Of a stretch of 64,000 nt of DNA, positions 43,007 through 52,740 are shown in pieces. This DNA is from Pseudomonas svalbardensis (GTDB lineage Bacteria > Pseudomonadota > Gammaproteobacteria > Pseudomonadales > Pseudomonadaceae): contig NZ_CP125619.1 of the NCBI RefSeq assembly GCF_030053115.1, positions 6,223,001 to 6,287,000 of the forward strand. Direction: 5' to 3'. A program made the position numbers and the translations under genes. Below the pieces are notes generated by a model that made no database searches, was not told the origin of the DNA, and was given only the letters and a program-made list of their open reading frames with translations. Position 1 is the first letter of the stretch. Every line of letters begins with the position of its first letter.

Positions 43007-45880
43007 CTACAAGGGTTTCGCGTCCGCACGCAACAGCTCGGCCAGGCCATCGGCCTCGACCGGGCGGCTGATCAAATACCCCTGCACTTCATCGCAGTGC
43101 TCGGTTTTCAAAAACTCAAGCTGCTCCTGCCGCTCCACCCCTTCAGCCACTACTTTCAACGACAAGCCGTGCGCCATGGCAATGATCGCCCGGGTGATCG
43201 CCGCGTCCTCGCTGCCCTCCCCCAGACCGCGGATAAACGCCTGATCGATCTTCACGTAATCCACCGGGATGCGCTTGAGGTAGCTCAGGGACGAATACCC
43301 GGTGCCAAAGTCATCTATCGCCAACTTGACCCCCAAATCCCGCAGTTGCTGGAAGGTCGCGATGATGTGCTCGACGCTGTCCAGCAGCTGACTTTCGGTG
43401 AGTTCCAGTTCGAGGTAGTGCGGCGCCAGGCCGGTTTCTTCCAGCACCTGGCGGACAAGGCTGACCAGCTTGCCCTGACGCAGTTGATGCACCGACAGAT
43501 TGACCGACACCCGAATCGGCGCAAGCCCCTGGCGCTGCCACTCACAGGCTTGCCAGCAGGCCTGACGCAACACGAACTCGCCAATAGGGCCGATCAACCC
43601 GGTCTCCTCGGCCAGGCCGATGAAGTCCCCCGGCGGCACACGGCCCATGGTCGGATGATCCCAGCGCACCAGTGCCTCGGCGGCATTCAACCGGCCCGTA
43701 GCGAGGCACAGCTTCGGTTGGTAAAACACCTTCAGCTGCTTCTCTTCGATGGCTTTACGCAGCTGATTTTCCAGCTGCAAGCGCTCCAGCGTGCTGGCTT
43801 GCAGGCTGTCCGTGTAGAACTGGAAGTTATTTCCGCCCAGATGCTTGGCGTGCTGCATGGCCATATTTGACTGATGGACCAGCGCGGAAATTTCTCGCGC
43901 GTTGTCCGGCAACATGCTGATGCCCATGGATGCGCTGACCACCAACTCATGGCCATCGACAGTGATTGGCAAACGCAGTTTGGTCGACAGTCGGGTCGCC
44001 ACCCGCGCCAGACTCGACAGGTTGCCGTAGGCATTGAACAACACGGCAAATTCATCGCCGGATAAGCGAGCGATGGTGTCCGCCTCAGGCAACGCGTTGA
44101 CCAGCCGCCGGGCCATTTTCTGCAAGAGCTGGTCGGCGATTTCATGGCCAAGGCTGTCGTTGAGCAGCTTGAAGCGATCCAGATTGATGTGCAGCAACGC
44201 CAGACTGCGGTAGCCGCCCTGGCGCACCCGCTGATGGGCCTCGCTTAGCCGTTCGCGGAACAGTGAACGGTTGGCCAGCCCAGTCAATTCATCGTAATGG
44301 GTCAGGTAACGCATGCGTTCTTCGGATTCGCGGCGAGCCGATAGATCGGCGAAGAAGCCCACGATATGGCTCACATTTCCCCGAGCATCGCGCACAGCAT
44401 TGAGTTGCAACCATTGCGGATACACCTCGCCATTCTTGCGGGTTTCTACCAGCTCGCCCTGCCAACTGCCGTGCTGCTCCAGTGCCTGATGAATCGCCGC
44501 GTAGTGCCGGCGGGCGTCGCGACTGCACGGCAACTCGACCACGTTGCGTCCGATCATGTCTTCAATGTCGTAGCCGGTGACTCGGCTGAAGGCCTGATTG
44601 ACCGCGATCAGCGCGTAATTCGGATCGAAAATCACGATACCTTCGCTGGCGGCCTCGAACACCGTCGCGGCCAATTGCCGCTGCTCTTCCAAGCCTTTGC
44701 TGACGCTGATGTCGCGACGGGTGCCGACCATGCGGATCACTCGGCCATTTTCCCCACGCTCAACGGCCCGGCCACGGTCCTCGATCCAGACCCAATGGCC
44801 ATCGCCGTGGCGCACGCGGTACTCGATTTGGTAGTCCTCGCTGCGGCCCTTCAAATGCTCGACCAGCGCGCGCTTGAGCGACGGCAAGTCATCAGGGTGC
44901 AAGCGCGGCTTGAGGTGGCGGAGCATCGCCGTTACGAGTTCCGGTTCCAGGCCGAACAGCTCCTGAAGGTGGGTGTGATGGACTTCGTCGGTTTGCAGGT
45001 TCCAGTCCCACAACCCGAGCTCACTGGCCTTCAACGCCAGCGCCAGACGCGCTTCACTCTTGCTCAGGGCCTGATTGGCGGCGTCCAGCTCCAGGCTGCG
45101 CTGGGCAACTCGGCTTTCCAGCTCGATCTGAATTTGCCGCAGCTCGTCTTCGGCACGACGGCGCTGGTCGATTTCCTTGGCCAGCTTTTGATTGAGCTGG
45201 TCGCTGCAGCTTTGCGCCTGCTGCAAGTGCTCGATCAGTGCCTGATTCTGGAAGCGCCGCAACAGTCCGCTATCGATGAGCCGATTGACCTGCCAGGCAA
45301 CCACACTCAACGCACCCAGTAAAATCAGCCCGAACCAGCCCCATCCCTGATCTTGCTCATCGCCGCCCAAGAACAGATAGCCGATGGCCGGCAACAGACA
45401 GGGCAAGGTAAAGGACAGGAACGCCGGCAGGCTGACCGCGTAGGCAACACTGGCCGAAAGCGCTGCGGCGCCGATCAGGCCAAACACCCAGGCTTGCTGC
45501 ATGAAGTTATCGGCCGGTACCAGCGCAATGCCGGCGCCGGCCAGGGTCAGGCCGGTCATGGCCGAACCCAGCAAAAACATGCGGCGCCAGATCGGATGGG
45601 CCTGACGATTGGGTATCGCCGAATCGAAGGCCGCGACTTGAATTACCCGCAACGCCACCAGCGACAACAGCCACACCAGCCAGACGCTGACCAGAAAGTA
45701 ACGTTGCGGACTCCAAAGCAAGCCAGCGCAGACCAGACCGTTGATCAACATGAATAACGTGGGCAGCAACGAGCCCTGATAAAGCAGACGCGTGCGTTCG
45801 ACCGCCATTTCCATGGCGTACTGTTTGCGGATAACCCGGGGCTCCACAACGGGGCCCGACAGGTCGGTGCTGAGGGTCAT
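43007..45880 (-). CDS. Membrane-bound PAS-GGDEF-EAL cyclic-di-GMP protein
   Basis: 957-residue signalling protein. N-terminal membrane region of about six helices (TLFMLINGLVCAGLLWSPQR onward, about residues 35-220), a coiled coil, two PAS/PAC regions (LGLWDWNLQTDEVHHTHLQE; YALIAVNQAFSRVTGYDIED), a GGDEF domain and a C-terminal EAL domain with AAEALVRWDHP and IDDFGTGYSSLSYLKRIPVD. The GGDEF signature reads LSGDEFAVLF, i.e. SGDEF, so cyclase activity is uncertain while the phosphodiesterase motifs look intact. ATG 45880 is chosen because longer starts add a Cys/Arg-rich stretch unlike family members. Confidence 0.9.
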   Translation of the reverse strand: MTLSTDLSGPVVEPRVIRKQYAMEMAVERTRLLYQGSLLPTLFMLINGLVCAGLLWSPQRYFLVSVWLVWLLSLVALRVIQVAAFDSAIPNRQAHPIWRRMFLLGSAMTGLTLAGAGIALVPADNFMQQAWVFGLIGAAALSASVAYAVSLPAFLSFTLPCLLPAIGYLFLGGDEQDQGWGWFGLILLGALSVVAWQVNRLIDSGLLRRFQNQALIEHLQQAQSCSDQLNQKLAKEIDQRRRAEDELRQIQIELESRVAQRSLELDAANQALSKSEARLALALKASELGLWDWNLQTDEVHHTHLQELFGLEPELVTAMLRHLKPRLHPDDLPSLKRALVEHLKGRSEDYQIEYRVRHGDGHWVWIEDRGRAVERGENGRVIRMVGTRRDISVSKGLEEQRQLAATVFEAASEGIVIFDPNYALIAVNQAFSRVTGYDIEDMIGRNVVELPCSRDARRHYAAIHQALEQHGSWQGELVETRKNGEVYPQWLQLNAVRDARGNVSHIVGFFADLSARRESEERMRYLTHYDELTGLANRSLFRERLSEAHQRVRQGGYRSLALLHINLDRFKLLNDSLGHEIADQLLQKMARRLVNALPEADTIARLSGDEFAVLFNAYGNLSSLARVATRLSTKLRLPITVDGHELVVSASMGISMLPDNAREISALVHQSNMAMQHAKHLGGNNFQFYTDSLQASTLERLQLENQLRKAIEEKQLKVFYQPKLCLATGRLNAAEALVRWDHPTMGRVPPGDFIGLAEETGLIGPIGEFVLRQACWQACEWQRQGLAPIRVSVNLSVHQLRQGKLVSLVRQVLEETGLAPHYLELELTESQLLDSVEHIIATFQQLRDLGVKLAIDDFGTGYSSLSYLKRIPVDYVKIDQAFIRGLGEGSEDAAITRAIIAMAHGLSLKVVAEGVERQEQLEFLKTEHCDEVQGYLISRPVEADGLAELLRADAKPL

Positions 45881-46139
45881 AGGCAATGTTCTTGTTCTTA
45901 TAATGGTGAGCATGAGCCCGAAACGTCGACGGAGCATACACAAGCAAATGCCCGGACCAAACTGCCCCAGGTCATAAAATCGACAAAAACTGCAGCCCCC
46001 TTTACCCCCTGAAAAGCCTTGGAGCGAGCCCCGCCAACGCCTGCAAGCCAGTGACCGACCGGTCGTCATCCGTGCTTCTTTCATCGGCTAATGCAAAGCT
46101 CGGTTTGCCCGGTGTGACGGCGCACCCTAGAATGCCCCG

Positions 46140-48323
46140 ATGCGCGATGATCTCTCCCTTCTGCTGAACTCCCTCAACGATGCCCAACGCCAGGCCGTAG
46201 CTGCCTCCGTGGGTCGTCAGTTGGTCCTGGCCGGTGCTGGTTCCGGTAAAACCCGAGTGCTGGTGCACCGTATCGCCTGGTTGATCCAGGTCGAAAACGC
46301 CTCGCCCCACTCCATCCTGTCGGTGACCTTCACCAATAAGGCCGCTGCCGAGATGCGTCATCGCATCGAGCAGCTGATGGGTATCAGCCCGGCCGGCATG
46401 TGGGTCGGCACCTTCCACGGCCTGGCGCACCGCTTGCTGCGGGCGCACTGGCAGGAAGCCGGCCTGAGCCAGACTTTCCAGATTCTCGACAGCGACGACC
46501 AGCAACGACTGGTCAAGCGAGTGATCCGCGAGCTGGGTCTGGACGAGCAACGCTGGCCGGCCCGTCAGGCCCAATGGTTCATCAACGGGCAGAAAGACGA
46601 AGGTCTGCGTCCGCAACACATTCAAGCCAGCGGCGATCTGTTCCTGGCGACCATGCGCAGCATTTATGAAGCCTATGAGGCTGCGTGCCTGCGCGCTGGC
46701 GTGATCGATTTCTCCGAACTGCTGCTGCGTGCCCTCGATCTGTGGCGCGATCATCCGGGCCTGCTGGCGCACTACCAGAAGCGCTTCCGGCACATTTTGG
46801 TGGACGAGTTCCAGGACACCAACGCCGTGCAGTACGCCTGGTTGCGACTGCTGGCCAAGGGCGGTGACAGCCTGATGGTGGTCGGCGACGACGATCAGTC
46901 GATCTACGGCTGGCGCGGCGCGAAAATCGAAAACATTTATCAGTATTCCGACGATTTTCCGGATGCTGAAACCATTCGTCTGGAGCAAAACTACCGCTCC
47001 ACCGCCGGTATCCTTAAAGCAGCCAACGCCCTGATCGCCAACAACACGGGACGCATGGGCAAAGAGCTGTGGACCGACGGTGGCGAAGGCGAAGCGATCA
47101 ACCTGTACGCCGCGTTCAACGAACACGATGAAGCACGCTACGTGGTGGAAACCATCGAAAGCGCGCTGAAAACCGGCTTGGCTCGCAGTGATATCGCGAT
47201 TTTGTACCGCTCCAACGCCCAATCACGCGTTTTGGAAGAAGCCTTGCTGCGTGAGCGCATTCCGTACCGCATCTATGGCGGTCAGCGCTTCTTCGAGCGG
47301 GCAGAAATCAAAAACGCCATGGCCTACCTGCGCTTGCTGGAAGGTCGCGGCAACGATGCAGCACTGGAGCGGGTGATCAACGTCCCGGCCCGTGGTATCG
47401 GTGAGAAAACCGTCGAAGCGATTCGCGACCATGCCCGTCACAGCGATGTGTCGATGTGGGAAGCCATGCGCCTGCTGGTCGCCAATAAAGGCCTGACCGG
47501 TCGCGCGGCCGGTGCTCTTGGCGCATTTATCGAGCTGATCGAGAACCTCGCCGCCAAGTGCATGGACATGCCACTGCACCTGATGACCCAGACTGTCATC
47601 GAGCAGTCCGGGCTGATTGCCTACCACGAAGCGGAAAAAGGCGAAAAAGGCCAGGCTCGGGTAGAAAACCTTGAGGAACTGGTCAGCGCCGCACGCAACT
47701 TCGAAAACGCTGAAGAAGACGAAGATCTGACGCCATTGGCGGCGTTCCTCGGTCACGCGTCACTGGAGGCCGGAGATACTCAGGCCGACGAGCACGAAGA
47801 CAGCATTCAGTTGATGACTTTGCACAGCGCCAAGGGTCTGGAATTCCCTTACGTGTTCCTGGTGGGCATGGAAGAAGGCCTGTTCCCGCACAAGATGAGC
47901 CTTGAAGAACCGGGTCGTCTTGAAGAGGAGCGCCGTTTGGCCTACGTCGGTATCACCCGGGCCATGCAGAACCTGGTGATGACCTATGCTGAAACCCGAC
48001 GCCTGTACGGCAGCGAGACTTACAACAAGGTGTCGCGTTTCGTACGTGAAGTGCCGAAAGGCCTGATCCAGGAAGTGCGGCTGTCCAACAGCGTCAGCCG
48101 TCCGTTCGGCGGTGGCCAGCAGCAGAGCTCCAGCAGCCTGTTTGGCGGTAGCGAGATCCCGGACACCGGGTTCAGCCTTGGCCAGGCCGTGCGGCATTCG
48201 GTGTTCGGCGACGGCGTGATCCTGAACTTCGAAGGTGCCGGGGCTCAGGCTCGGGTGCAGGTGAACTTTAGCGAAGGCAGCAAGTGGCTGATGTTGGGTT
48301 ATGCGAAGCTGGAAGCTATTTAG
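46140..48323 (+). CDS. uvrD: DNA helicase II UvrD
   Basis: 727-residue superfamily 1 helicase for nucleotide-excision and mismatch repair. Motif I GAGSGKTRVL, motif Ia TFTNKAAAEMRHR, motif II VDEFQDTN, motif III VGDDDQSIYGWRGAK, motif IV LEQNYRS, motif V LMTLHSAKGLEFP and motif VI RRLAYVGITRAM are all present. The C-terminal Tudor-like tail (GQAVRHSVFGDGVILNFEG) is typical of UvrD. ATG 46140 begins the conserved LLNSLNDAQRQAV region. Confidence 0.96.
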   Translation: MRDDLSLLLNSLNDAQRQAVAASVGRQLVLAGAGSGKTRVLVHRIAWLIQVENASPHSILSVTFTNKAAAEMRHRIEQLMGISPAGMWVGTFHGLAHRLLRAHWQEAGLSQTFQILDSDDQQRLVKRVIRELGLDEQRWPARQAQWFINGQKDEGLRPQHIQASGDLFLATMRSIYEAYEAACLRAGVIDFSELLLRALDLWRDHPGLLAHYQKRFRHILVDEFQDTNAVQYAWLRLLAKGGDSLMVVGDDDQSIYGWRGAKIENIYQYSDDFPDAETIRLEQNYRSTAGILKAANALIANNTGRMGKELWTDGGEGEAINLYAAFNEHDEARYVVETIESALKTGLARSDIAILYRSNAQSRVLEEALLRERIPYRIYGGQRFFERAEIKNAMAYLRLLEGRGNDAALERVINVPARGIGEKTVEAIRDHARHSDVSMWEAMRLLVANKGLTGRAAGALGAFIELIENLAAKCMDMPLHLMTQTVIEQSGLIAYHEAEKGEKGQARVENLEELVSAARNFENAEEDEDLTPLAAFLGHASLEAGDTQADEHEDSIQLMTLHSAKGLEFPYVFLVGMEEGLFPHKMSLEEPGRLEEERRLAYVGITRAMQNLVMTYAETRRLYGSETYNKVSRFVREVPKGLIQEVRLSNSVSRPFGGGQQQSSSSLFGGSEIPDTGFSLGQAVRHSVFGDGVILNFEGAGAQARVQVNFSEGSKWLMLGYAKLEAI

Positions 48324-48331
48324 GTTCCGAT

Positions 48332-48362
48332 GATCGTTCCCACGCTCTGCATGGGAACGATC
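48332..48362. repeat. Hairpin repeat downstream of uvrD
   Basis: GATCGTTCCCA (48332-48342) and TGGGAACGATC (48352-48362) form a perfect 11-bp stem. This sequence class (GATCGTTCCCACGCTC type) is a common intergenic palindromic repeat in fluorescent pseudomonads and probably ends or protects the uvrD transcript. Confidence 0.7.
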
Positions 48363-48561
48363 TATCTGCGCTGCACTCGCTGCGGGCATTCCTACAGAAC
48401 TTATCCACTCGTCTTACAGACCAAAGTTAACAGGCCTTATTGCGCTGACTGAAGCTGAATACAACCTGTCAGGCAAAAGCCCGAAACACTCTGCCGCTAG
48501 CCAGTAACACTTCAGCTGTGCAACATGGCGTGCGTGCCATCCACAAATGGGAATTCCCTTT

Positions 48562-49437
48562 ATGAAACGTTTTCTTAGCATCGCCATGGCGTTGTGCATC
48601 GGCCTGACGATGAGCCTCGACGCCAATGCCGCCAAGCGCTTTGGTGGCGGCAAGAGCTCCGGCGCTGCACCGACTCACCAGACCAGCCAAATGGCTCCTT
48701 CTTCTGCCGCAGGTGGTGCTGCCGCCACTGCGGGCGCGGCCGGTGCTGCTGGCGCTGCCGCCAAGGCCGGCGGTGCTTCGCGCTGGCTCGGCCCTCTGGC
48801 CGGTATCGCGGCCGGTGGCCTGTTGGCCTCCATGTTCATGGGCGGCGGCTTCCAGGGCATGCAGATCTTCGACATCCTGATCATGGCGGTCATCGCCTTC
48901 CTGGTCTTCCGTTTCATCGCCGCTCGTCGTCGCAAGCAACAGGAGCACATGGCTCCAGCTGGCGCTCCGATGCAGCGTGAAGTGTTCGAGCAGAAGCCAA
49001 CGGCCATGGGTTCGATCTTCGGCGGCTCGGCAGCACCGGTTGCCGCTCGTCCGGTAATCAATGCTCCGGCCTGGTTCAATGAAAATAATTTCATTGAAGC
49101 GGCCCGCAACCACTTCCAGTCCCTGCAGCAACACTGGGACGCCAACGAAATGGACAAGATCGCCGAGTTCGTGACCCCGCAACTGCTGGAGTTCCTCAAG
49201 CGCGAACGTGCCGATCTGGGCGACGATTTCCAGTCCACCTACATTGATAACCTCAATGTTCAACTGGACGGCGTGGATGACCGTGCCGACAAGACCATCG
49301 CCACCCTGACCTTCACCGGTGTGTCGAAGAGCTCGCGTTTCGACCAGGGCGAAGTGTTCAGCGAAAGCTGGAACATGGAACGTCCGCAGGGCGAGAACCA
49401 GCCTTGGCTGGTCGCCGGTATCCGCCAGAACGGCTGA
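48562..49437 (+). CDS. Tim44-like domain membrane protein
   Basis: 291-residue protein with a signal-like N-terminus (MKRFLSIAMALCIGLTMSLD), a Gly/Ala/Ser-rich low-complexity stretch (about 30-80), a transmembrane helix (IFDILIMAVIAFLVFRFIAA, about 104-123) and a C-terminal Tim44/MBA1-like domain (about 175-291; FIEAARNHFQSLQQHWDANE). ATG 48562 matches the signal; an ATG 15 bp earlier only adds five residues. Found next to uvrD in pseudomonads; its function in bacteria is not established. Confidence 0.88.
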   Translation: MKRFLSIAMALCIGLTMSLDANAAKRFGGGKSSGAAPTHQTSQMAPSSAAGGAAATAGAAGAAGAAAKAGGASRWLGPLAGIAAGGLLASMFMGGGFQGMQIFDILIMAVIAFLVFRFIAARRRKQQEHMAPAGAPMQREVFEQKPTAMGSIFGGSAAPVAARPVINAPAWFNENNFIEAARNHFQSLQQHWDANEMDKIAEFVTPQLLEFLKRERADLGDDFQSTYIDNLNVQLDGVDDRADKTIATLTFTGVSKSSRFDQGEVFSESWNMERPQGENQPWLVAGIRQNG

Positions 49438-49465
49438 TCCCTCCCGCGTTAAGCATGCTGTAATA

Positions 49466-49492
49466 AAAACCCCAGCCTCGGCTGGGGTTTTC
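49466..49492. terminator. Intrinsic terminator after the Tim44-like gene
   Basis: AAAACCCCAGCC and GGCTGGGGTTTT form a perfect stem closed by TC, with T and A tracts on the two sides, so it can work in both directions. Confidence 0.9.
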
Positions 49493-49573
49493 TATTTCGC
49501 GGTTGCATCTATAGCGAGCTACTGTATAAACCGCCCCAACTAAACCGCGCCATCAAGCAAGAGGATCCCGGAC

Positions 49574-49981
49574 GTGGAAGAAATCATCGAACAACTGCGT
49601 GAAGCCAACGAACCGGTACCGGTCCCCTTGGAGTTACCCGACGAAGATCAACTGGTAGAAATCGAAGAACAGCTGTTCATCGACATTCCATTTGTCTTCA
49701 GAGAATTTTTGCTGACCGTCAGCGACGTCGTCTACGGCAGCCTGGAGCCGGTAACCGTTACCGACCCGCAATCCCACACCTACCTGCCGGACGTTGCCGC
49801 CAACGCCTGGGATGCGGGTGTTGATCGCAGCATGATTCCGATCTGCCAGGACGGTGACAACTACTACCTGGTCGAAGAAGACGGCACCGTGGTGCTGTGG
49901 TTGGCCGAAGAAGAGCTGATCGCCGAAGAAACCTGGGAATCGGTGTGGCACTGGGCGCGGGACGTCTGGCTGGAAAGCTGA
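49574..49981 (+). CDS. SMI1/KNR4-family protein
   Basis: 135-residue acidic protein of the SMI1/KNR4 (SUKH) superfamily: ELPDEDQLVEIEEQLFIDIP near 23-42, then FREFLLTVSDVVYGSLEPV and the conserved ICQDGDNYYLVEEDGTVVLW (about 89-109). Some family members are immunity proteins against contact-dependent or secreted toxins, but this one sits alone in a conserved neighbourhood and may be a housekeeping form. The start is GTG 49574, with AAGAGGA upstream. Confidence 0.85.
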   Translation: MEEIIEQLREANEPVPVPLELPDEDQLVEIEEQLFIDIPFVFREFLLTVSDVVYGSLEPVTVTDPQSHTYLPDVAANAWDAGVDRSMIPICQDGDNYYLVEEDGTVVLWLAEEELIAEETWESVWHWARDVWLES

Positions 49982-50150
49982 TTGAGCTCGACTTGTAGCC
50001 ATAGCAGCTGGCGCAGCCTGCGCTCGGTTCGGGCCGCATTCGGACGAAGCAGTCGTAGACCCTGCGACTCGATTACCCTGAAACTCCTCATTGCCTGACT
50101 TGCGACTGCTACGCAGTCGAACGCAGCCTTCGGCAGCTGCTACAGAGGTC

Positions 50151-51914
50151 TCAGTGGCTTGAGGAGTCCTTGTGGTTGTCCAGTGTTTCGAGCAACGCCA
50201 CCTGCATCCGCGTGTGTACGCGGATGAACCAGCGCCAGAGCAGCGCCGCTACAGCGGCCGCGACGACGACGATCAGCACCAGCAACTTGTTGGTCGGCAG
50301 AATACTGGCCGACAAGGCTGCCAGCAGCAGAAAAATCACCAGCAGCGAGAGGATCGGGATCACTTCGGCGATCACCCGACGCACTCGCTGCGTCTGGCGG
50401 CCGGCCTTCTCCGGCTTCACGCCCATCTCCGCCAACAGCATCGAGAGCGCCTTGAGCTTGCGATAGGCGGCGATCAGGAACGGTAGCGACAACAGCAACG
50501 CCCCGCCCCAAATCAACGCTTTCTGCCAGCTCGGGTCGCTGATCCAGTCTTGCAGGTAAGCGGACATGCGCTCGGCGAAAAAAGCACCCGAGAAGAAGAT
50601 CGCAATCACCAGCGCCAGATTGACTCCCACCTGCAACAGAATCCGCCGAATCATCGACGCCAACAGCGCGCCCTCGCCCTGAGGCTGGATGCTGCGCAGC
50701 CATTCGCCGTACATCCCCAATACCCTGCCCAGTCGCTTCGGCATCACCGCGGCGAGCTTGATCGACAGCGGATCAGCCGCGCGGATCAGGTAGGGCGTCA
50801 GCAACGTGGTGATCACCGAGACGGCAACGGCGACCGGGTAAAGGAAGTTGCTGGTGACCTGCAACGTCATGCCAAGCGCGGCGATGATGAAAGAAAATTC
50901 GCCAATCTGCGAAAGCCCCATCCCGACGCGAAGTGAGGTGCGTCCATCATTGCCAGCGATAAAGGCGCCAAGACCGCAAGAAAACATCTTGCCCAGCACC
51001 ACAGCCACGGTGATCACCGCAATCGGCCACGCGTATTGCAGCAGGATCATCGGATCGAGCATCAGCCCGATGGCGACAAAGAAGATCGCACTGAACAGAT
51101 CGCGAACCGGTTCGATCAAGCGCTCGATTTTCAGCAATTGCCGGGACTCAGCCATGATCGCGCCAATCAGGAAGGCACCGAGCACCATGCTGTACTCAAG
51201 TTTGACCACCAGCAAACAGAAGCCGAAACACAGGCCTAACACCGTGATCAGCAGCATTTCATTGCTTTCGAACTTCGCCACGTAAGCCAGCAATCGCGGC
51301 ACCAGCAGGATGCCGATCACCAGTGCGACAATCATGAACAGCGAGAGCTTGCCGACCGTGGAAAACACTTCGCCAGAACTGACCGTGCCGCTGACCGCGA
51401 TGCTCGACAACAAGGCGATGATGCCGATGCCAAGGATGTCTTCAACGATCAGCACGCCGAAAATCAGCTGCGCGAAGCGCTCATTCTTCATCTTCAGGTC
51501 GTTGAGCGCCTTGACGATGATGGTGGTGGACGAAATCGCCAGGATCGCGCCAAGGAACAGCGAGTCCATGGAGTTCCAGTCAAACCAGCGACCAATTTCG
51601 TAGCCGATCCAGATCATCAGCACGATTTCCAAATACGCCGCAATGAACGCCGTGGCGCCGACCTTGAACAGCTTGCGCAGGCTGAACTCCAGGCCCAGGC
51701 AGAACATCAGGAAAATCACCCCGAGTTCGGCGAGGGTTTTGATGGTTTCTTCATCGTGGATCAGGCTGAACGGCGGGGTGTGCGGGCCGATGATGAAGCC
51801 GGCGACGATGTAGCCGAGTACCACCGGTTGTTTGAAGCGATGAAACAGCACGGTCACCACACCCGCGATCAACATGATCACTGCCAGGTCCTGAATAAAA
51901 CTGATGGCGTGCAT
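50151..51914 (-). CDS. CPA2-family cation/proton antiporter (KefB/YbaL-like)
   Basis: 587-residue inner-membrane antiporter with about 12 helices in the first 400 residues (VVLGYIVAGFIIGPHTPPFS; FLMFCLGLEFSLRKLFKVGA; GLSQIGEFSFIIAALGM), then a further membrane and charged tail. It lacks the C-terminal TrkA-N (RCK) nucleotide-binding domain found in KefB/KefC. It may exchange K+ or Na+ for protons. ATG 51914 follows AAGGAG at about 9 bp and matches the family start. Confidence 0.88.
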   Translation of the reverse strand: MHAISFIQDLAVIMLIAGVVTVLFHRFKQPVVLGYIVAGFIIGPHTPPFSLIHDEETIKTLAELGVIFLMFCLGLEFSLRKLFKVGATAFIAAYLEIVLMIWIGYEIGRWFDWNSMDSLFLGAILAISSTTIIVKALNDLKMKNERFAQLIFGVLIVEDILGIGIIALLSSIAVSGTVSSGEVFSTVGKLSLFMIVALVIGILLVPRLLAYVAKFESNEMLLITVLGLCFGFCLLVVKLEYSMVLGAFLIGAIMAESRQLLKIERLIEPVRDLFSAIFFVAIGLMLDPMILLQYAWPIAVITVAVVLGKMFSCGLGAFIAGNDGRTSLRVGMGLSQIGEFSFIIAALGMTLQVTSNFLYPVAVAVSVITTLLTPYLIRAADPLSIKLAAVMPKRLGRVLGMYGEWLRSIQPQGEGALLASMIRRILLQVGVNLALVIAIFFSGAFFAERMSAYLQDWISDPSWQKALIWGGALLLSLPFLIAAYRKLKALSMLLAEMGVKPEKAGRQTQRVRRVIAEVIPILSLLVIFLLLAALSASILPTNKLLVLIVVVAAAVAALLWRWFIRVHTRMQVALLETLDNHKDSSSH

Positions 51915-52203
51915 GGTGTGGGGCTCCTTGGGTGACATTGCTCAAGCGACAGACGTGGGAAAGGTCTGTTCGAACAAGGTAAAAATCCACTTTCCGCGTG
52001 GGAATTACCCTTGAGAAGGGGCTTTTGAAGGTTAACACCGCGACTTCCGGCAGAAAGGCGGTGCAATATATGGAAACAGATCGATCCAGGCGTGACGGCA
52101 GCCACCTGCCCGGCGTCCCGATAACTGTTGGTTTGAAAAAGCTGACGAGGCGCCCGCAGAGGTGCCGCCCTCCCGAAATTCTGCCTTGAACCGTGAGAAC
52201 GCT

Positions 52204-52686
52204 ATGGAACCCGGAAACGCACAACTGTCGATGACGGTATTGATGACCCCCGACATGGCCAACTTCTCTGGCAATGTCCACGGCGGTACCTTGCTCAAAT
52301 ACCTCGACGAAGTGGCTTACGCGTGCGCCAGCCGTTATGCCGGCCGCTACGTGGTGACCCTGTCGGTGGACCAGGTGATTTTTCGTGAACCGATCCATGT
52401 CGGCGAACTGGTGACCTTTCTGGCCTCGGTCAATTACACCGGCAACACCTCCATGGAGGTGGGCATCAAGGTAGTGACCGAAAACATCCGCGAGCGCTCG
52501 GTGCGCCACACCAACAGCTGCTTCTTCACCATGGTCGCAGTGGATGACGACCGCAAACCGGCTGTTGTCCCGCCACTGCAACCGCAGAACAGCGAAGACA
52601 AACGCCGCTTCATGCAGGCCCAGCAACGTCGGCAGATTCGTCAGGAGCTGGAAAAGCGTTATCAGGACATCAAGGGCGACGCCTGA
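52204..52686 (+). CDS. Acyl-CoA thioesterase (hotdog fold)
   Basis: 160-residue YciA/BACH-type acyl-CoA thioesterase. The active-site region FSGNVHGGTLLKYLDEVAYA (about 19-38) and RYVVTLSVDQVIFREPIHVG with the hotdog strand pattern are present. It hydrolyses acyl-CoA esters; chain-length preference is unknown. ATG 52204 is preferred to a longer frame because family members begin just before LSMTVLMTPDMAN. A terminator follows directly. Confidence 0.9.
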   Translation: MEPGNAQLSMTVLMTPDMANFSGNVHGGTLLKYLDEVAYACASRYAGRYVVTLSVDQVIFREPIHVGELVTFLASVNYTGNTSMEVGIKVVTENIRERSVRHTNSCFFTMVAVDDDRKPAVVPPLQPQNSEDKRRFMQAQQRRQIRQELEKRYQDIKGDA

Positions 52687-52697
52687 TATCGACAAAG

Positions 52698-52728
52698 TCG
52701 CAGCCAGCGCAAAGGCTGCGATTTTTTT
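52698..52728 (+). terminator. Intrinsic terminator after the thioesterase gene
   Basis: TCGCAGCC (52698-52705) and GGCTGCGA (52714-52721) form an 8-bp stem followed by seven T. It lies between the convergent thioesterase and pdxY genes. Confidence 0.88.
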
Positions 52729-52740
52729 CCGCGAATGTTG

